From Pseudomonadota bacterium (GTDB taxonomy: Bacteria > Pseudomonadota > Alphaproteobacteria > Rhizobiales > Xanthobacteraceae), in contig JAEXHR010000222.1 in assembly GCA_023449855.1 (NCBI GenBank), forward strand, positions 1 to 12,026: a stretch of DNA of 12,026 nucleotides, given 5' to 3'. Both the position numbers and the translations under genes were made by a program. The notes beneath the pieces were generated by a model. That model did not search any database, was not told the origin of the DNA, and saw only the letters and a list, made by a program, of their open reading frames with translations. Positions 5,992 to 12,026 of this stretch are shown here, in pieces (positions within the stretch are counted from its first letter, which is position 1; the number at the start of each line of letters is the position of its first letter).

Positions 5992-6330
5992 CTAAAGCGC
6001 GTCGCTGTCGGTCTCGCCGGTGCGGATGCGGAGTGCGCGGTCGATCGGGGTCACGAAGATCTTGCCGTCGCCGATCTGGCCGGTGCGGGCGCTGGATGAG
6101 ATCACCTCGACGGTCTTCTCGGCTAGGGTTGAATCGACGGCGATCTCGATCCGCAGCTTGGGCAGGAAATTCACGATGTATTCCGCACCGCGATACATTT
6201 CCGTATGGCCCTTCTGCCGGCCATAGCCCTTCACTTCGGTCACCGTCATGCCGTGCACGCCGATGGCGGTCAGTGCCTGGCGCACTTCGTCGAGCTTGAA
6301 CGGTTTGATGATCGCGACCACGAGCTTCAT
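5992..6330 (-). CDS. glnK: PII nitrogen regulatory protein GlnK (second copy)
   Basis: A 112-residue PII protein with all family landmarks: the N-terminal MKLVVAIIKPFKLDEV, the T-loop GRQKGHTEMYRGAEY with Tyr51, and GDGKIFV and RIRTGE. It is 72% identical to the amtB-linked copy. It is not followed by amtB: a serine hydrolase gene starts 90 bases downstream. The start at 6330 has AGGAAG as ribosome binding site, placed within a small hairpin ACAGG-CTT-CCTGT (6332-6344) immediately before the ATG. I found no convincing -24/-12 promoter upstream, so its regulation may differ from the other copy. The paralogue may serve a target other than AmtB, or its amtB may have been lost; both are inferences. 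Confidence 0.95.
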   Translation of the reverse strand: MKLVVAIIKPFKLDEVRQALTAIGVHGMTVTEVKGYGRQKGHTEMYRGAEYIVNFLPKLRIEIAVDSTLAEKTVEVISSSARTGQIGDGKIFVTPIDRALRIRTGETDSDAL

Positions 6331-6331
6331 G

Positions 6332-6344
6332 ACAGGCTTCCTGT
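6332..6344 (-). promoter_or_regulatory. Small hairpin covering the glnK ribosome binding site
   Basis: ACAGG (6332-6336) and CCTGT (6340-6344) pair around a 3-base loop. On the minus strand the AGGAAG Shine-Dalgarno of the second glnK falls inside, two bases before the ATG. It could lower translation initiation, but a 5-bp stem is short and may be chance. Confidence 0.25.
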
Positions 6345-6411
6345 TTGGGCAATCCCAAGGCCTTGCTTACGCAATCATGCGTCGCATTGCCATAGGGAGC
6401 GCGCTGGGGAT

Positions 6412-6510
6412 TGTAGGGCGGTTGAGCGAAGGCGCGAGATCGCGCCGGAGCGATCCCATCAACACCGGCGGAGAGAGCGATGGGTATCGCTGCGCTCAAC
6501 CCATCCTACA
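6412..6510. repeat. Composite REP-like palindrome (mirrored repeat pair)
   Basis: The left end TGTAGGGCGGTTGAGCGAAG and the right end, whose complement reads TGTAGGATGGGTTGAGCGCA, belong to one palindrome family and face each other over 99 bases. The right arm folds by itself (GATGGGT with its partial complement ATACCCATC on the minus strand). The centre holds a perfect GGCGCGA-GA-TCGCGCC hairpin (6431-6446). Similar intergenic palindromes occur twice more in this window. It lies between the stop of the YciI gene and the glnK promoter region, so it may end transcription. The family is common in Bradyrhizobiaceae genomes and resembles REP/REPIN elements spread by RAYT transposases; no transposase is present here. 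Confidence 0.65.
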
Positions 6511-6515
6511 GGTCA

Positions 6516-6812
6516 TCACAACAGGCAGACGCCGCCCACATAGGCCCGGCGCTGCCGGACGATGCTGACGCGCTCGAACAGTCCGGCTGCGGTGAAAGGA
6601 TCGGCGGCGATGAAGGCTTCGGCTTCGGCGCGATCCTCGGTGTCGAGCACATAGATGCCGCCGCCCATATCGCTGCCGTCGTCATGCAGCTTGGCGCCGC
6701 AGGCCAGCAGTTTTGCGGCGTGCTTTGCCAGAAACACCAGATGCGCCGGGCGGTGCTCCGCTCGGACGGCCTGGCTGCCGGGCTTGTCCCAGGTCTCGAT
6801 GACATAGGGCAT
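6516..6812 (-). CDS. YciI-family (YCII domain) protein
   Basis: A 98-residue single-domain protein of the YciI family, a ferredoxin-like fold related to dimeric alpha/beta barrels. Typical features are MPYVIETWDKPGS at the N-terminus, R-x-x-H-x-x-H-L (RAEHRPAHLVFL, with the conserved His near residue 20), the GAKLHDDGSDMGGGIYVLD strand pair, and the ADPFTAAGLFERVSIVR helix. Function is unknown for most members; the His-Asp pair suggests a small enzyme. It starts 13 bases after the tesB stop on the same strand, so the two form an operon and it may act near fatty acid or other acyl metabolism, but nothing proves this. It ends within 6 bases of the palindrome at 6412-6510. Confidence 0.85.
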   Translation of the reverse strand: MPYVIETWDKPGSQAVRAEHRPAHLVFLAKHAAKLLACGAKLHDDGSDMGGGIYVLDTEDRAEAEAFIAADPFTAAGLFERVSIVRQRRAYVGGVCLL

Positions 6813-6825
6813 CGGTATCGGTCCT

Positions 6826-7701
6826 TCAGCTCTTCGGCTTCTCGCGGCGCTCGCGCACCGAGCCCTCTTGTGCGACGGAGGCGACCAGCGTGCCGTCGGG
6901 CTTGAAGATCATGCCGCGGGCGAGACCACGGCCGTTCTGGGCGCTCGGCGAATCCTGGCTGTAGAGCAGCCATTCGTCGGCGCGGAACGGGCGATGAAAC
7001 CACATGGCATGATCGAGACTCGCGGCCATCGCCTGGCCGTCGAACAGGGTGCGGCCATAGCGCGACATAATGGAATCGAGCAGCGAGAAATCCGATGCAT
7101 AAGCCAGCGCGCACATATGCAGCGCCGGATCGTCCGGGAGCTTTGCCGCGGTGCGAATCCAGAAATTGATGCGGCCATCCGGAATTTTCTCGCCGGCATA
7201 GCGCTTGAATTCCACCGGGCGAAGCTCGATGGGGCGGTCGCTCTCATAGTAGCGGCGGATGTAATCCGGCATCTTTTCCATGATCGAGTCCTTCGCCACC
7301 TCTTCGGCCGAGAGCTTGTCCGGCGGCGGGACGTCGGGCATCGGATCGAAGTGGTTGAAGCTGTCTTCCTCCTCGGCATGGAACGAGACCATCATGGAGA
7401 AGATCGCGTGGCCGTGCTGGATCGCGGTGACGCGGCGGGTGGAATAGCTCTTGCCGTCGCGCAGGCGCTCGACCTCGTAGATGATCGGGATCTGCGGATC
7501 GCCGGGCAGGATGAAATAGCAATGCAGCGAATGCGGCATGCGGCCTTCCACCGTGCGCACCGAGGCGACCAGCGCCTGGCCGATCACCTGGCCGCCGAAC
7601 ACGCGCTGCCAGCGCGTTTTCGGGCTGCGGCCGCGGAACATGTTCACTTCGAGGGTCTCGAGATCGAGAATGTCGATCAGATCGATCAGGCTCTTGGACA
7701 T
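6826..7701 (-). CDS. tesB: Acyl-CoA thioesterase II (TesB)
   Basis: A 291-residue double-hotdog enzyme that hydrolyses acyl-CoA to free fatty acid and CoA in the cytoplasm. The start at 7701 (MSKSLIDLIDILDLE) matches the TesB N-terminus; a longer upstream frame adds 38 unlike residues. Diagnostic segments are RVFGGQVIGQALVAS in the first hotdog, YASDFSLLDS with Asp204, ASLDHAMWFHRPFRADEWLLY, and VASVAQEGSVRE with Gln278. Asp204 and Gln278 fall exactly at E. coli TesB numbering; the third catalytic position, Thr228 there, is Ser here by this count. It starts the tesB-yciI pair and is divergent from the monooxygenase gene over a 163-base gap. Confidence 0.94.
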   Translation of the reverse strand: MSKSLIDLIDILDLETLEVNMFRGRSPKTRWQRVFGGQVIGQALVASVRTVEGRMPHSLHCYFILPGDPQIPIIYEVERLRDGKSYSTRRVTAIQHGHAIFSMMVSFHAEEEDSFNHFDPMPDVPPPDKLSAEEVAKDSIMEKMPDYIRRYYESDRPIELRPVEFKRYAGEKIPDGRINFWIRTAAKLPDDPALHMCALAYASDFSLLDSIMSRYGRTLFDGQAMAASLDHAMWFHRPFRADEWLLYSQDSPSAQNGRGLARGMIFKPDGTLVASVAQEGSVRERREKPKS

Positions 7702-7864
7702 GTCTGGGTCTTTCGTGAATTCGTGCGGTCGGCGGCAGCGTGACGGTCGATTTACCAAGGCCGGACCATCCAGGTCATGGTTCCCATGCCTTGATTGATC
7801 TGCCTTGTTTCGCATTCCTGTTTCGCCCAGCTATAAGCGCGTGGCAACAGCGGGAACGGGTATC

Positions 7865-9085
7865 ATGGCGGCACAAAAAGGCATTGTCATCGGCGGCGGC
7901 GCCTTCGCCGGGCTGGCGCTGGCGCTGGCTTTGCGCCAGGGGCTGGGACCGGACGTGCCGGTGATTGTTGCCGATCCCGCGCTGGCGATGCGGCCGAGCC
8001 GCGATCCGCGGGCCTCGGCCATCGTCGCCGCCTGCCGGCGCATGTTCGATGCGATCGGGGTATGGGAGGCGGTGGCCGCCGAATCGCAGCCGATTCTCGA
8101 CATGGTGGTGACGGATTCCAAGGTCGATGACGCCATGCGGCCGACCTTCCTGACCTTCGCCGGCGAGGTCGAGCCGGGCGAGCCGTTCGCCCATATGGTC
8201 GAGAACCGCCGCCTGATCGACGAACTGGTGCTGCGCACCGAAGCTGCCGGCATCGATCTGCGCGCGACGCCGGTGACGAATTTCGACACGCGGCCCGGTG
8301 GCGTGAGTGTCACCCTCGGCGATGGCAGCGTGATCGAGGCGGCGCTGCTGGTGGCTGCCGATGGCGCGCGCTCGAAGCTGCGCGAGCGCGCGGGTATCGC
8401 GACCCATGGCTGGGATTACGACCAGTCCGGCATTGTCGTGACTGTCGGCCACGAGCGCGACCACGAAGGCCGTGCGGAAGAGCACTTTTTGCCCGCGGGT
8501 CCGTTCGCGATCCTGCCGCTCAAGGGCAACCGCTCGTCGCTGGTCTGGACCGAGAAGCGACGGGATGCCGAGCAGATCGTCGCGTTGCCCGAGGATGAAT
8601 TCCATACGGAGCTGGAGCGCCGTTTCGGCCTGCATCTCGGCGAGGTGAAGGCGCTCGACAAACCGCGCGCCTTTCCGCTCGGTTATTTTGTCGCGCGTTC
8701 CTTCATCGGCGAGCGCCTCGCATTGATCGGCGATGCCGCTCACGTCATCCACCCGATCGCGGGGCAGGGGCTCAATATGGGCCTGAAGGATGTGGCGGCG
8801 CTGGCAGAGACGGTGGTCGATGCGGCGCGGCTCGGGATGGATTTCGGTCAGGCCGATGTGCTGGAGCGCTATCAGCGCTGGCGCCGTTTCGACACCATGA
8901 GCATGGGTCTGGCGACCAACGTGCTGAACTTCATGTTCTCGAACGATCTGCCCTTCGTGCGCAGCATTCGCGACATCGGTTTGGGCATCGTCGATCGCCT
9001 GCCGCCGTTGAAAGGCGCGTTCATCAAGCAGGCGGCGGGATTGTCGGGTGAGGTGCCGCGGTTGCTGAAGGGCGAGGCGCTGTAG
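7865..9085 (+). CDS. UbiH/COQ6-family FAD-dependent hydroxylase
   Basis: A 406-residue class A flavoprotein monooxygenase of the ubiquinone-biosynthesis hydroxylase group. The N-terminal FAD-binding motif is GIVIGGGAFAGLALALAL, with Ala where many members have the third Gly of GxGxxG, followed at once by Gly. Further motifs are the DG motif AADGARSKLRERAG near residue 165, and the GD motif LIGDAAHVIHPIAGQGLNMGLKD near residue 290, which contacts the FAD ribityl chain and is highly diagnostic. It probably hydroxylates the ubiquinone ring; position specificity (UbiH, UbiF, UbiI or UbiL) cannot be told. The start at 7865 (MAAQKGIVIGGG) places the motif at the usual distance; GGGAACGGG upstream may serve ribosome binding, and TATAAG at 7832-7837 could be a -10 element. 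The TAG stop is part of a palindromic repeat. Confidence 0.9.
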   Translation: MAAQKGIVIGGGAFAGLALALALRQGLGPDVPVIVADPALAMRPSRDPRASAIVAACRRMFDAIGVWEAVAAESQPILDMVVTDSKVDDAMRPTFLTFAGEVEPGEPFAHMVENRRLIDELVLRTEAAGIDLRATPVTNFDTRPGGVSVTLGDGSVIEAALLVAADGARSKLRERAGIATHGWDYDQSGIVVTVGHERDHEGRAEEHFLPAGPFAILPLKGNRSSLVWTEKRRDAEQIVALPEDEFHTELERRFGLHLGEVKALDKPRAFPLGYFVARSFIGERLALIGDAAHVIHPIAGQGLNMGLKDVAALAETVVDAARLGMDFGQADVLERYQRWRRFDTMSMGLATNVLNFMFSNDLPFVRSIRDIGLGIVDRLPPLKGAFIKQAAGLSGEVPRLLKGEAL

Positions 9086-9167
9086 GGCGGATTAGGCGCA
9101 GCCGTAATCCGCCGGCCGAGTGTATGTCACGAAGAACGGCGGATTACGCTGCGCTAATCCGCCCTAC
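9082..9167. repeat. REPIN-like pair of inverted palindromes between convergent genes
   Basis: Two palindromes of one family face each other. The left is 9082-9113, with a 9-bp stem GGCGGATTA (9086-9094) / TAATCCGCC (9105-9113). The right is 9138-9167, with the same stem at 9138-9146 / 9155-9163. The outer ends GTAGGGCGGATTA and TAATCCGCCCTAC are exact complements, so the whole 86-base unit can also fold as one long hairpin. It fills the gap between the convergent monooxygenase and Trm112-like genes, and its first bases supply the monooxygenase TAG stop. It likely acts as a bidirectional terminator; the arrangement is that of RAYT-mobilised REP doublets. Confidence 0.75.
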
Positions 9168-9176
9168 GATTTGATC

Positions 9177-9371
9177 TCAATCGATCTTCCGCGCCTCTTC
9201 CGGCAGCATGATCGGGATGCCGTCGCGGATCGGATAAGCGAGCTTGGCCTGGCGCGAGATCAGTTCCTGACGGTCGGCGTCGAATTCGAGCTGGCCCTTG
9301 GTCACCGGACACACGAGAATCTCAAGGAGCTTCGGGTCGGTGCCGTCCTGGCGTTCGGTCGGGGTGTTCAT
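9177..9371 (-). CDS. Trm112 family protein (UPF0434)
   Basis: A 64-residue Trm112-like protein. The core LLEILVCPVTKGQLEFD and the C-terminal YPIRDGIPIMLPEEARKI are the family signature. Only one of the zinc-ligand cysteines of eukaryotic Trm112 remains, as is usual in bacterial members. Eukaryotic Trm112 activates methyltransferases; the bacterial role is not settled. It starts 13 bases after the Lon-domain gene stop and is the last gene of the ybbN - Lon-domain - Trm112 run, an order I recall as common in Rhizobiales. Confidence 0.92.
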   Translation of the reverse strand: MNTPTERQDGTDPKLLEILVCPVTKGQLEFDADRQELISRQAKLAYPIRDGIPIMLPEEARKID

Positions 9372-9384
9372 CGAAAGCTCCGGA

Positions 9385-10059
9385 TCATTGCAGCGGCGGG
9401 TCGCCGCTGGTGCGTTTCTTGGCGAGGTCCATCTCGGTGATGGCGATCAGAATCTCTGCGCGGGTCTTCAGATCAGGCGCTTCGAGCATGGCCTGCTTTT
9501 CCGGCGGCCCGTAGGGCGACATCATCGCCAGCGCATTCACCAGCGCCTCGTTCGGCGCCTTGTGGATGCCATCCCAGTCCACCTTGAGATTATTGACCTT
9601 GAGAAAATCGTTCAACGCAGCCAGCAGCGCCGTGCGATCGACATCGTCCTCGCCCTTGCGCGCGGTGAAGTCGTCGACGAACGGGAAGTAATCGACCTTG
9701 CACTGGCGATATTGCGTCAGCACGGACAGTTCCCCGAGCACCTCGAACCGGCAGACGCCGGTGAGTTCGAGGATGTAGCGGCCGTCGCCGGATTCGGCGA
9801 GCTGGGTGATGCGGCCAACGCAGCCGACCCTGAACAGCGCGGGCTTCTCCTCCTCGGCGGAATGAGCCGTGGCCGGCTGGATCATGCCGATCAGGCGGTG
9901 GCCGTCGCGGAACGCGTCGTCCACCATCGCCAGATAGCGTTGCTCGAAGATATTGAGCGGCATCTGGCCGCGCGGCAGCAGCAGCGCGCCGGGCAACGGA
10001 AAGACCGGAATCACTTCCGGCAGTTCGGCCGGGCCGCGATAATCGGCATTGATGGGCAT
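9385..10059 (-). CDS. LON peptidase substrate-binding domain protein
   Basis: A 224-residue stand-alone version of the Lon protease N-terminal (substrate-binding) domain; the AAA+ and protease parts are absent and were never present in this family. Recognisable are LPEVIPVFPLPGALLLPRGQMPLNIFEQRYLAMVDDA, GCVGRITQLAESGDGRYILELTGVCRFEV, and a helical C-terminal part with MMSPYGPPEKQAMLEAPDLKTRAEILIAITEM. It probably binds unfolded or specific proteins, but its partner is unknown. It lies 29 bases behind the YbbN-type thioredoxin gene and 13 before the Trm112-like gene, so the operon has a proteostasis flavour. Confidence 0.93.
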   Translation of the reverse strand: MPINADYRGPAELPEVIPVFPLPGALLLPRGQMPLNIFEQRYLAMVDDAFRDGHRLIGMIQPATAHSAEEEKPALFRVGCVGRITQLAESGDGRYILELTGVCRFEVLGELSVLTQYRQCKVDYFPFVDDFTARKGEDDVDRTALLAALNDFLKVNNLKVDWDGIHKAPNEALVNALAMMSPYGPPEKQAMLEAPDLKTRAEILIAITEMDLAKKRTSGDPPLQ

Positions 10060-10088
10060 GTCCGGCCTCGCTTCGTTGATAGAGGCGG

Positions 10089-11009
10089 TTACGCGAACAG
10101 GATAGTCGACAATCGCCGGCGGCCGTCAACCGTCGCTTCGTCCGTCGGGCCCCAGGCCTCGAAGAATTGCAACAACTGCTTGCGGGCGCCGTCGTCATTC
10201 CACTTGCGGTCGCGCTTGACGATTTCGAGCAGATGCGTAGTCGCTGCTTCGCGCTGGCCGGCGGCGTTGAGCGCCACGGCGAGATCGAAACGGGCCTGAT
10301 GGTCGCGCGGATCGGCCTCGACCTTTTGCTCCAGTTCGGTCACCGGGCCGAGGGCGCTGGCCTGCTCGTTGAGGTCGATCTTGGCCTGCACCGCCTTCAC
10401 CGCTGCCTCCTCGCGCTTGGCGGCCGGGACCAGTTCCAGCGTCTGCTTGGCCTGTTCGATGGCGCCGGTGGCGACATAGCAATCGGCAAGGCCGGCAATG
10501 GCGGCGATGTTGCCGGCATCGCCTGCGATGATCTCGCCATAGATCGCAGCCGCGGTGGCCGGATCGCCTTCGGCGAGGAGCCCGGCGGCTTCTTCCAGCA
10601 ATTCGGTGGTGGTCGGTTCGGCGCCCGGGCGGCCGGCGGTGAGCTTGTCGATGAAAGCGTTGACCTGGCTCTCGGGCACGGCGCCCATGAAACCATCGGC
10701 CGGGCGGCCGTCGACGAAGGCGATCACGGCCGGGATCGACTGGATGCCCATCTGGCCGGGAATCTCCGGATTCTCGTCGATATTCATCTTCACCAGCTTG
10801 ACCCGCCCCTTGGCGGCGGTGACCGCCTTCTCGATGATCGGGGTCAGTTGCCGGCATGGGCCGCACCAGGGGGCCCAGAAGTCGATCAACACCGGCTGGT
10901 GCTTCGATTCCTCGATCACGTCCTGCATGAAGGTGCGGGTGGTGGTGTCCTTGATGAGGGCGGACCCTGCCTGCGGCATTGAATCGCCGCCCTGTTCCAT
11001 GATGGTCAC
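10089..11009 (-). CDS. Thioredoxin-TPR co-chaperone, YbbN/CnoX type
   Basis: Predicted 306 residues: an N-terminal thioredoxin domain (about 18-125) with WAPWCGPC (Cys49, Cys52) and the cis-proline segment SIPAVIAFVDG, then a tetratricopeptide-like helical C-terminal domain (about 140-306). This is the architecture of YbbN/CnoX, a chaperone-redoxin that protects clients and hands them to DnaK and GroEL. The CGPC motif suggests it keeps reductase activity, unlike E. coli CnoX. The start is set at the GTG at 11009 because GAGG lies five bases upstream; ATG codons at 11000 and 10979 are alternatives that would shorten it by 3 or 10 residues. Its upstream gap (11010-11304) holds two small hairpins, GGCCG-AAA-CGGCC (11099-11111) and CCGCGA-N4-TCGCGG (11118-11133), and no gene. 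Confidence 0.9.
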   Translation of the reverse strand: MTIMEQGGDSMPQAGSALIKDTTTRTFMQDVIEESKHQPVLIDFWAPWCGPCRQLTPIIEKAVTAAKGRVKLVKMNIDENPEIPGQMGIQSIPAVIAFVDGRPADGFMGAVPESQVNAFIDKLTAGRPGAEPTTTELLEEAAGLLAEGDPATAAAIYGEIIAGDAGNIAAIAGLADCYVATGAIEQAKQTLELVPAAKREEAAVKAVQAKIDLNEQASALGPVTELEQKVEADPRDHQARFDLAVALNAAGQREAATTHLLEIVKRDRKWNDDGARKQLLQFFEAWGPTDEATVDGRRRLSTILFA

Positions 11010-11236
11010 GTCAACCTCACCTGTGTCCGGGAATTTCTGCGCGCTTCTAACACGCCCGAAGCGCATTAAGTGGCGCTCGCGACAGTATTTTGCAATCGGG
11101 CCGAAACGGCCGCATTGCCGCGAAACGTCGCGGTGGACCGCAATCCCGTGGCTTTTGCCCGAATCTCACGGTTTGACGGGCCAAAACCGGCGAAAATTTC
11201 CATTACCGGAACTTGGCACAATCCTTCGTCTTTCTG

Positions 11237-11265
11237 TTGCAATCGCCGCCGGCATTTGGCATATG
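11237..11265 (+). promoter_or_regulatory. Possible promoter of tRNA-Gly
   Basis: TTGCAA (11237-11242) and CATATG (11260-11265) are separated by 17 bases, with 4 of 6 and 3 of 6 matches to the sigma-70 consensus. Transcription would start near 11272, about 33 bases before the mature tRNA. Weak; given as the best candidate only. Confidence 0.25.
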
Positions 11266-11304
11266 TCCGCGCGTCGGCGGCGCAAGCGCTGCCGTTTCTC
11301 GGAT

Positions 11305-11379
<75 letters not shown>

Positions 11380-11524
11380 GAATTCCCGCTCCGGAATCCT
11401 TCCCTTCAATGGTTGTTTTCTGAATACCGCCGCCATGCGGCCGTATTGTCGCGCGTTGATCCATCTTGCTTGAATTCAGGCAAGGTTGCGCAGACAATCC
11501 GCCGTGTACGGGTGTGAGACGAAG

Positions 11525-11983
11525 ATGCCGTCGACTACGGACTCCAATCTGGAAATCGCCAGGCGTGCCAATGACGAGGCGCGGGCCGATTTTGCGACCT
11601 GGCTGATGATGTCGAAGCTCAACAGCGTCGATGCCCTGCCCGACGAAGCCCAGACCTTCTTTGCCGGCTATCTTGCGCTGGCTGCCCGTGGCAGACAGTC
11701 CGAATCCGCGGCGGCCGAGGCGACCATCCAGACCGTCTATCGCAGTTACTACGCCCGCATGGGCGGCACCGGCACCGCGCCGGTCATCGCGCCTGCTCCG
11801 AAACCGAAACCCATGTCCGACAACAATCAGAACAACCGCGACAACGTCACGCCTTTCCGCCGCATCAAGCCGAATACGCCGCCGCCCCCGCGCGAGAAGA
11901 AGAAACTGCCGGTGGCGCTGATCTTCATCGGGCTCGTGGTGCTGGCCATTGCGTGGCGCTATTTGAGCAAGGGTAGTTTGTAA
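11525..11983 (+). CDS. Small protein of unknown function with C-terminal membrane anchor
   Basis: A 152-residue protein that I do not recognise. Residues about 1-80 are helical and charged (NLEIARRANDEARADFATWL, later IQTVYRSYYARMG). Residues about 82-124 are a low-complexity linker rich in Pro, Lys and Asn (APAPKPKP, NNQNN, NTPPPPREKKK). It ends with one hydrophobic segment (LPVALIFIGLVVLAIAWRYL) and only five residues after it. The topology suggests a tail-anchored inner-membrane protein with the N-terminal domain in the cytoplasm, as the basic KKK before the segment indicates. The ATG at 11525 is preceded by a weak GAGACGAAG; an in-frame TTG at 11486 is less likely. It follows tRNA-Gly and is followed nine bases later by a palindromic repeat. 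It looks like a real gene by frame length and composition, but function is unknown. Confidence 0.75.
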   Translation: MPSTTDSNLEIARRANDEARADFATWLMMSKLNSVDALPDEAQTFFAGYLALAARGRQSESAAAEATIQTVYRSYYARMGGTGTAPVIAPAPKPKPMSDNNQNNRDNVTPFRRIKPNTPPPPREKKKLPVALIFIGLVVLAIAWRYLSKGSL

Positions 11984-11992
11984 GGCGAAATC

Positions 11993-12022
11993 GTAGGGCG
12001 GATTAGCGAAGCGTAATCCGCC
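11993..12022 (+). repeat. REP-like palindrome copy at the right edge
   Basis: This 30-base unit opens with GTAGGGCGGATTAGCGAAGC and closes with TAATCCGCC, pairing GGCGGATTA with TAATCCGCC. It is nearly the same as the left arm at 9082-9113 and sits nine bases after a stop codon. A facing partner, if any, would be beyond the window. Confidence 0.7.
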
Positions 12023-12026
12023 GTTC

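Noticed and set aside
6346..6362. Sigma-54-like AGGCCTTGGGATTGCC upstream of the second glnK
   Set aside because: The GG-N10-TTGC spacing is right, but the rest of the -24 half is poor and the predicted start would fall within the Shine-Dalgarno, leaving almost no leader.
6376..6402. TGGCAATGCGACGCA upstream of the second glnK as a -24/-12 promoter
   Set aside because: The spacing between GG and GC is nine bases, one short of the strict ten.
7775..8752. 325-codon minus-strand frame opposite the FAD hydroxylase
   Set aside because: The plus-strand product has diagnostic FAD motifs throughout; the opposite frame has the composition of a codon shadow.
9298..10299. 333-codon plus-strand frame over the Lon-domain and thioredoxin genes
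   Set aside because: It crosses two recognised minus-strand genes and the gap between them and carries no recognisable motif.

Overview
The window reads as chromosomal DNA of an alphaproteobacterium of the order Rhizobiales, most likely the Bradyrhizobium / Rhodopseudomonas / Afipia group. The signs are high GC, rhizobial-type glnK and amtB genes, a CtrA-type box, the thioredoxin(YbbN) - Lon-domain - Trm112 gene run, and dispersed palindromes of the GTAGGGCGGATTA...TAATCCGCC type. Names are by recognition of protein motifs; no database search was possible.

Bases 1-1445 (minus strand): the first 24 codons of a gene that is probably ftsK, preceded by a DapC-like class I/II aminotransferase. 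The upstream gap holds a textbook CtrA box, TTAA-N7-TTAACCAT. Bases 1446-2076 (minus): a compact MntA/HepT-type toxin-antitoxin pair with overlapping reading frames. Three consecutive hairpins separate it from amtB.

Bases 2104-6330 (minus): the nitrogen-sensing block. glnK (4096-3758) and amtB (3678-2239) form an operon behind a good sigma-54 (-24/-12) promoter. Upstream lie a serine hydrolase of the class C beta-lactamase/AmpH type and a second, 72% identical glnK (6330-5992). That second glnK has no amtB of its own. Both PII proteins keep the uridylylatable Tyr51.

Bases 6412-9085: a 99-base composite palindrome, a YciI-domain protein and an acyl-CoA thioesterase II (tesB) on the minus strand, then a divergent UbiH/COQ6-family FAD monooxygenase on the plus strand. 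A paired palindrome (REPIN-like) begins on the stop codon of the monooxygenase gene and separates it from the convergent run Trm112-like / Lon-substrate-binding-domain / YbbN-type thioredoxin (9177-11009, minus). A tRNA-Gly(GCC) at 11305-11379 folds perfectly but has GG in place of the near-universal TT at T-loop positions 54-55. The window ends with a small protein of unknown function carrying a C-terminal membrane anchor, and another copy of the palindrome.

Most of the window is core, conserved gene content: nitrogen control, fatty acyl-CoA hydrolysis, ubiquinone-type hydroxylation, redox/proteostasis and cell division. The accessory-looking parts are the toxin-antitoxin pair, the serine hydrolase between the two glnK genes, and the palindromic repeats. 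I found no clear new multi-gene system. The best leads are the aberrant tRNA-Gly T-loop, the HepT homologue lacking the usual catalytic Arg, the CtrA box in front of the aminotransferase-ftsK pair, and an 84-base inverted-repeat structure upstream of the glnK promoter.
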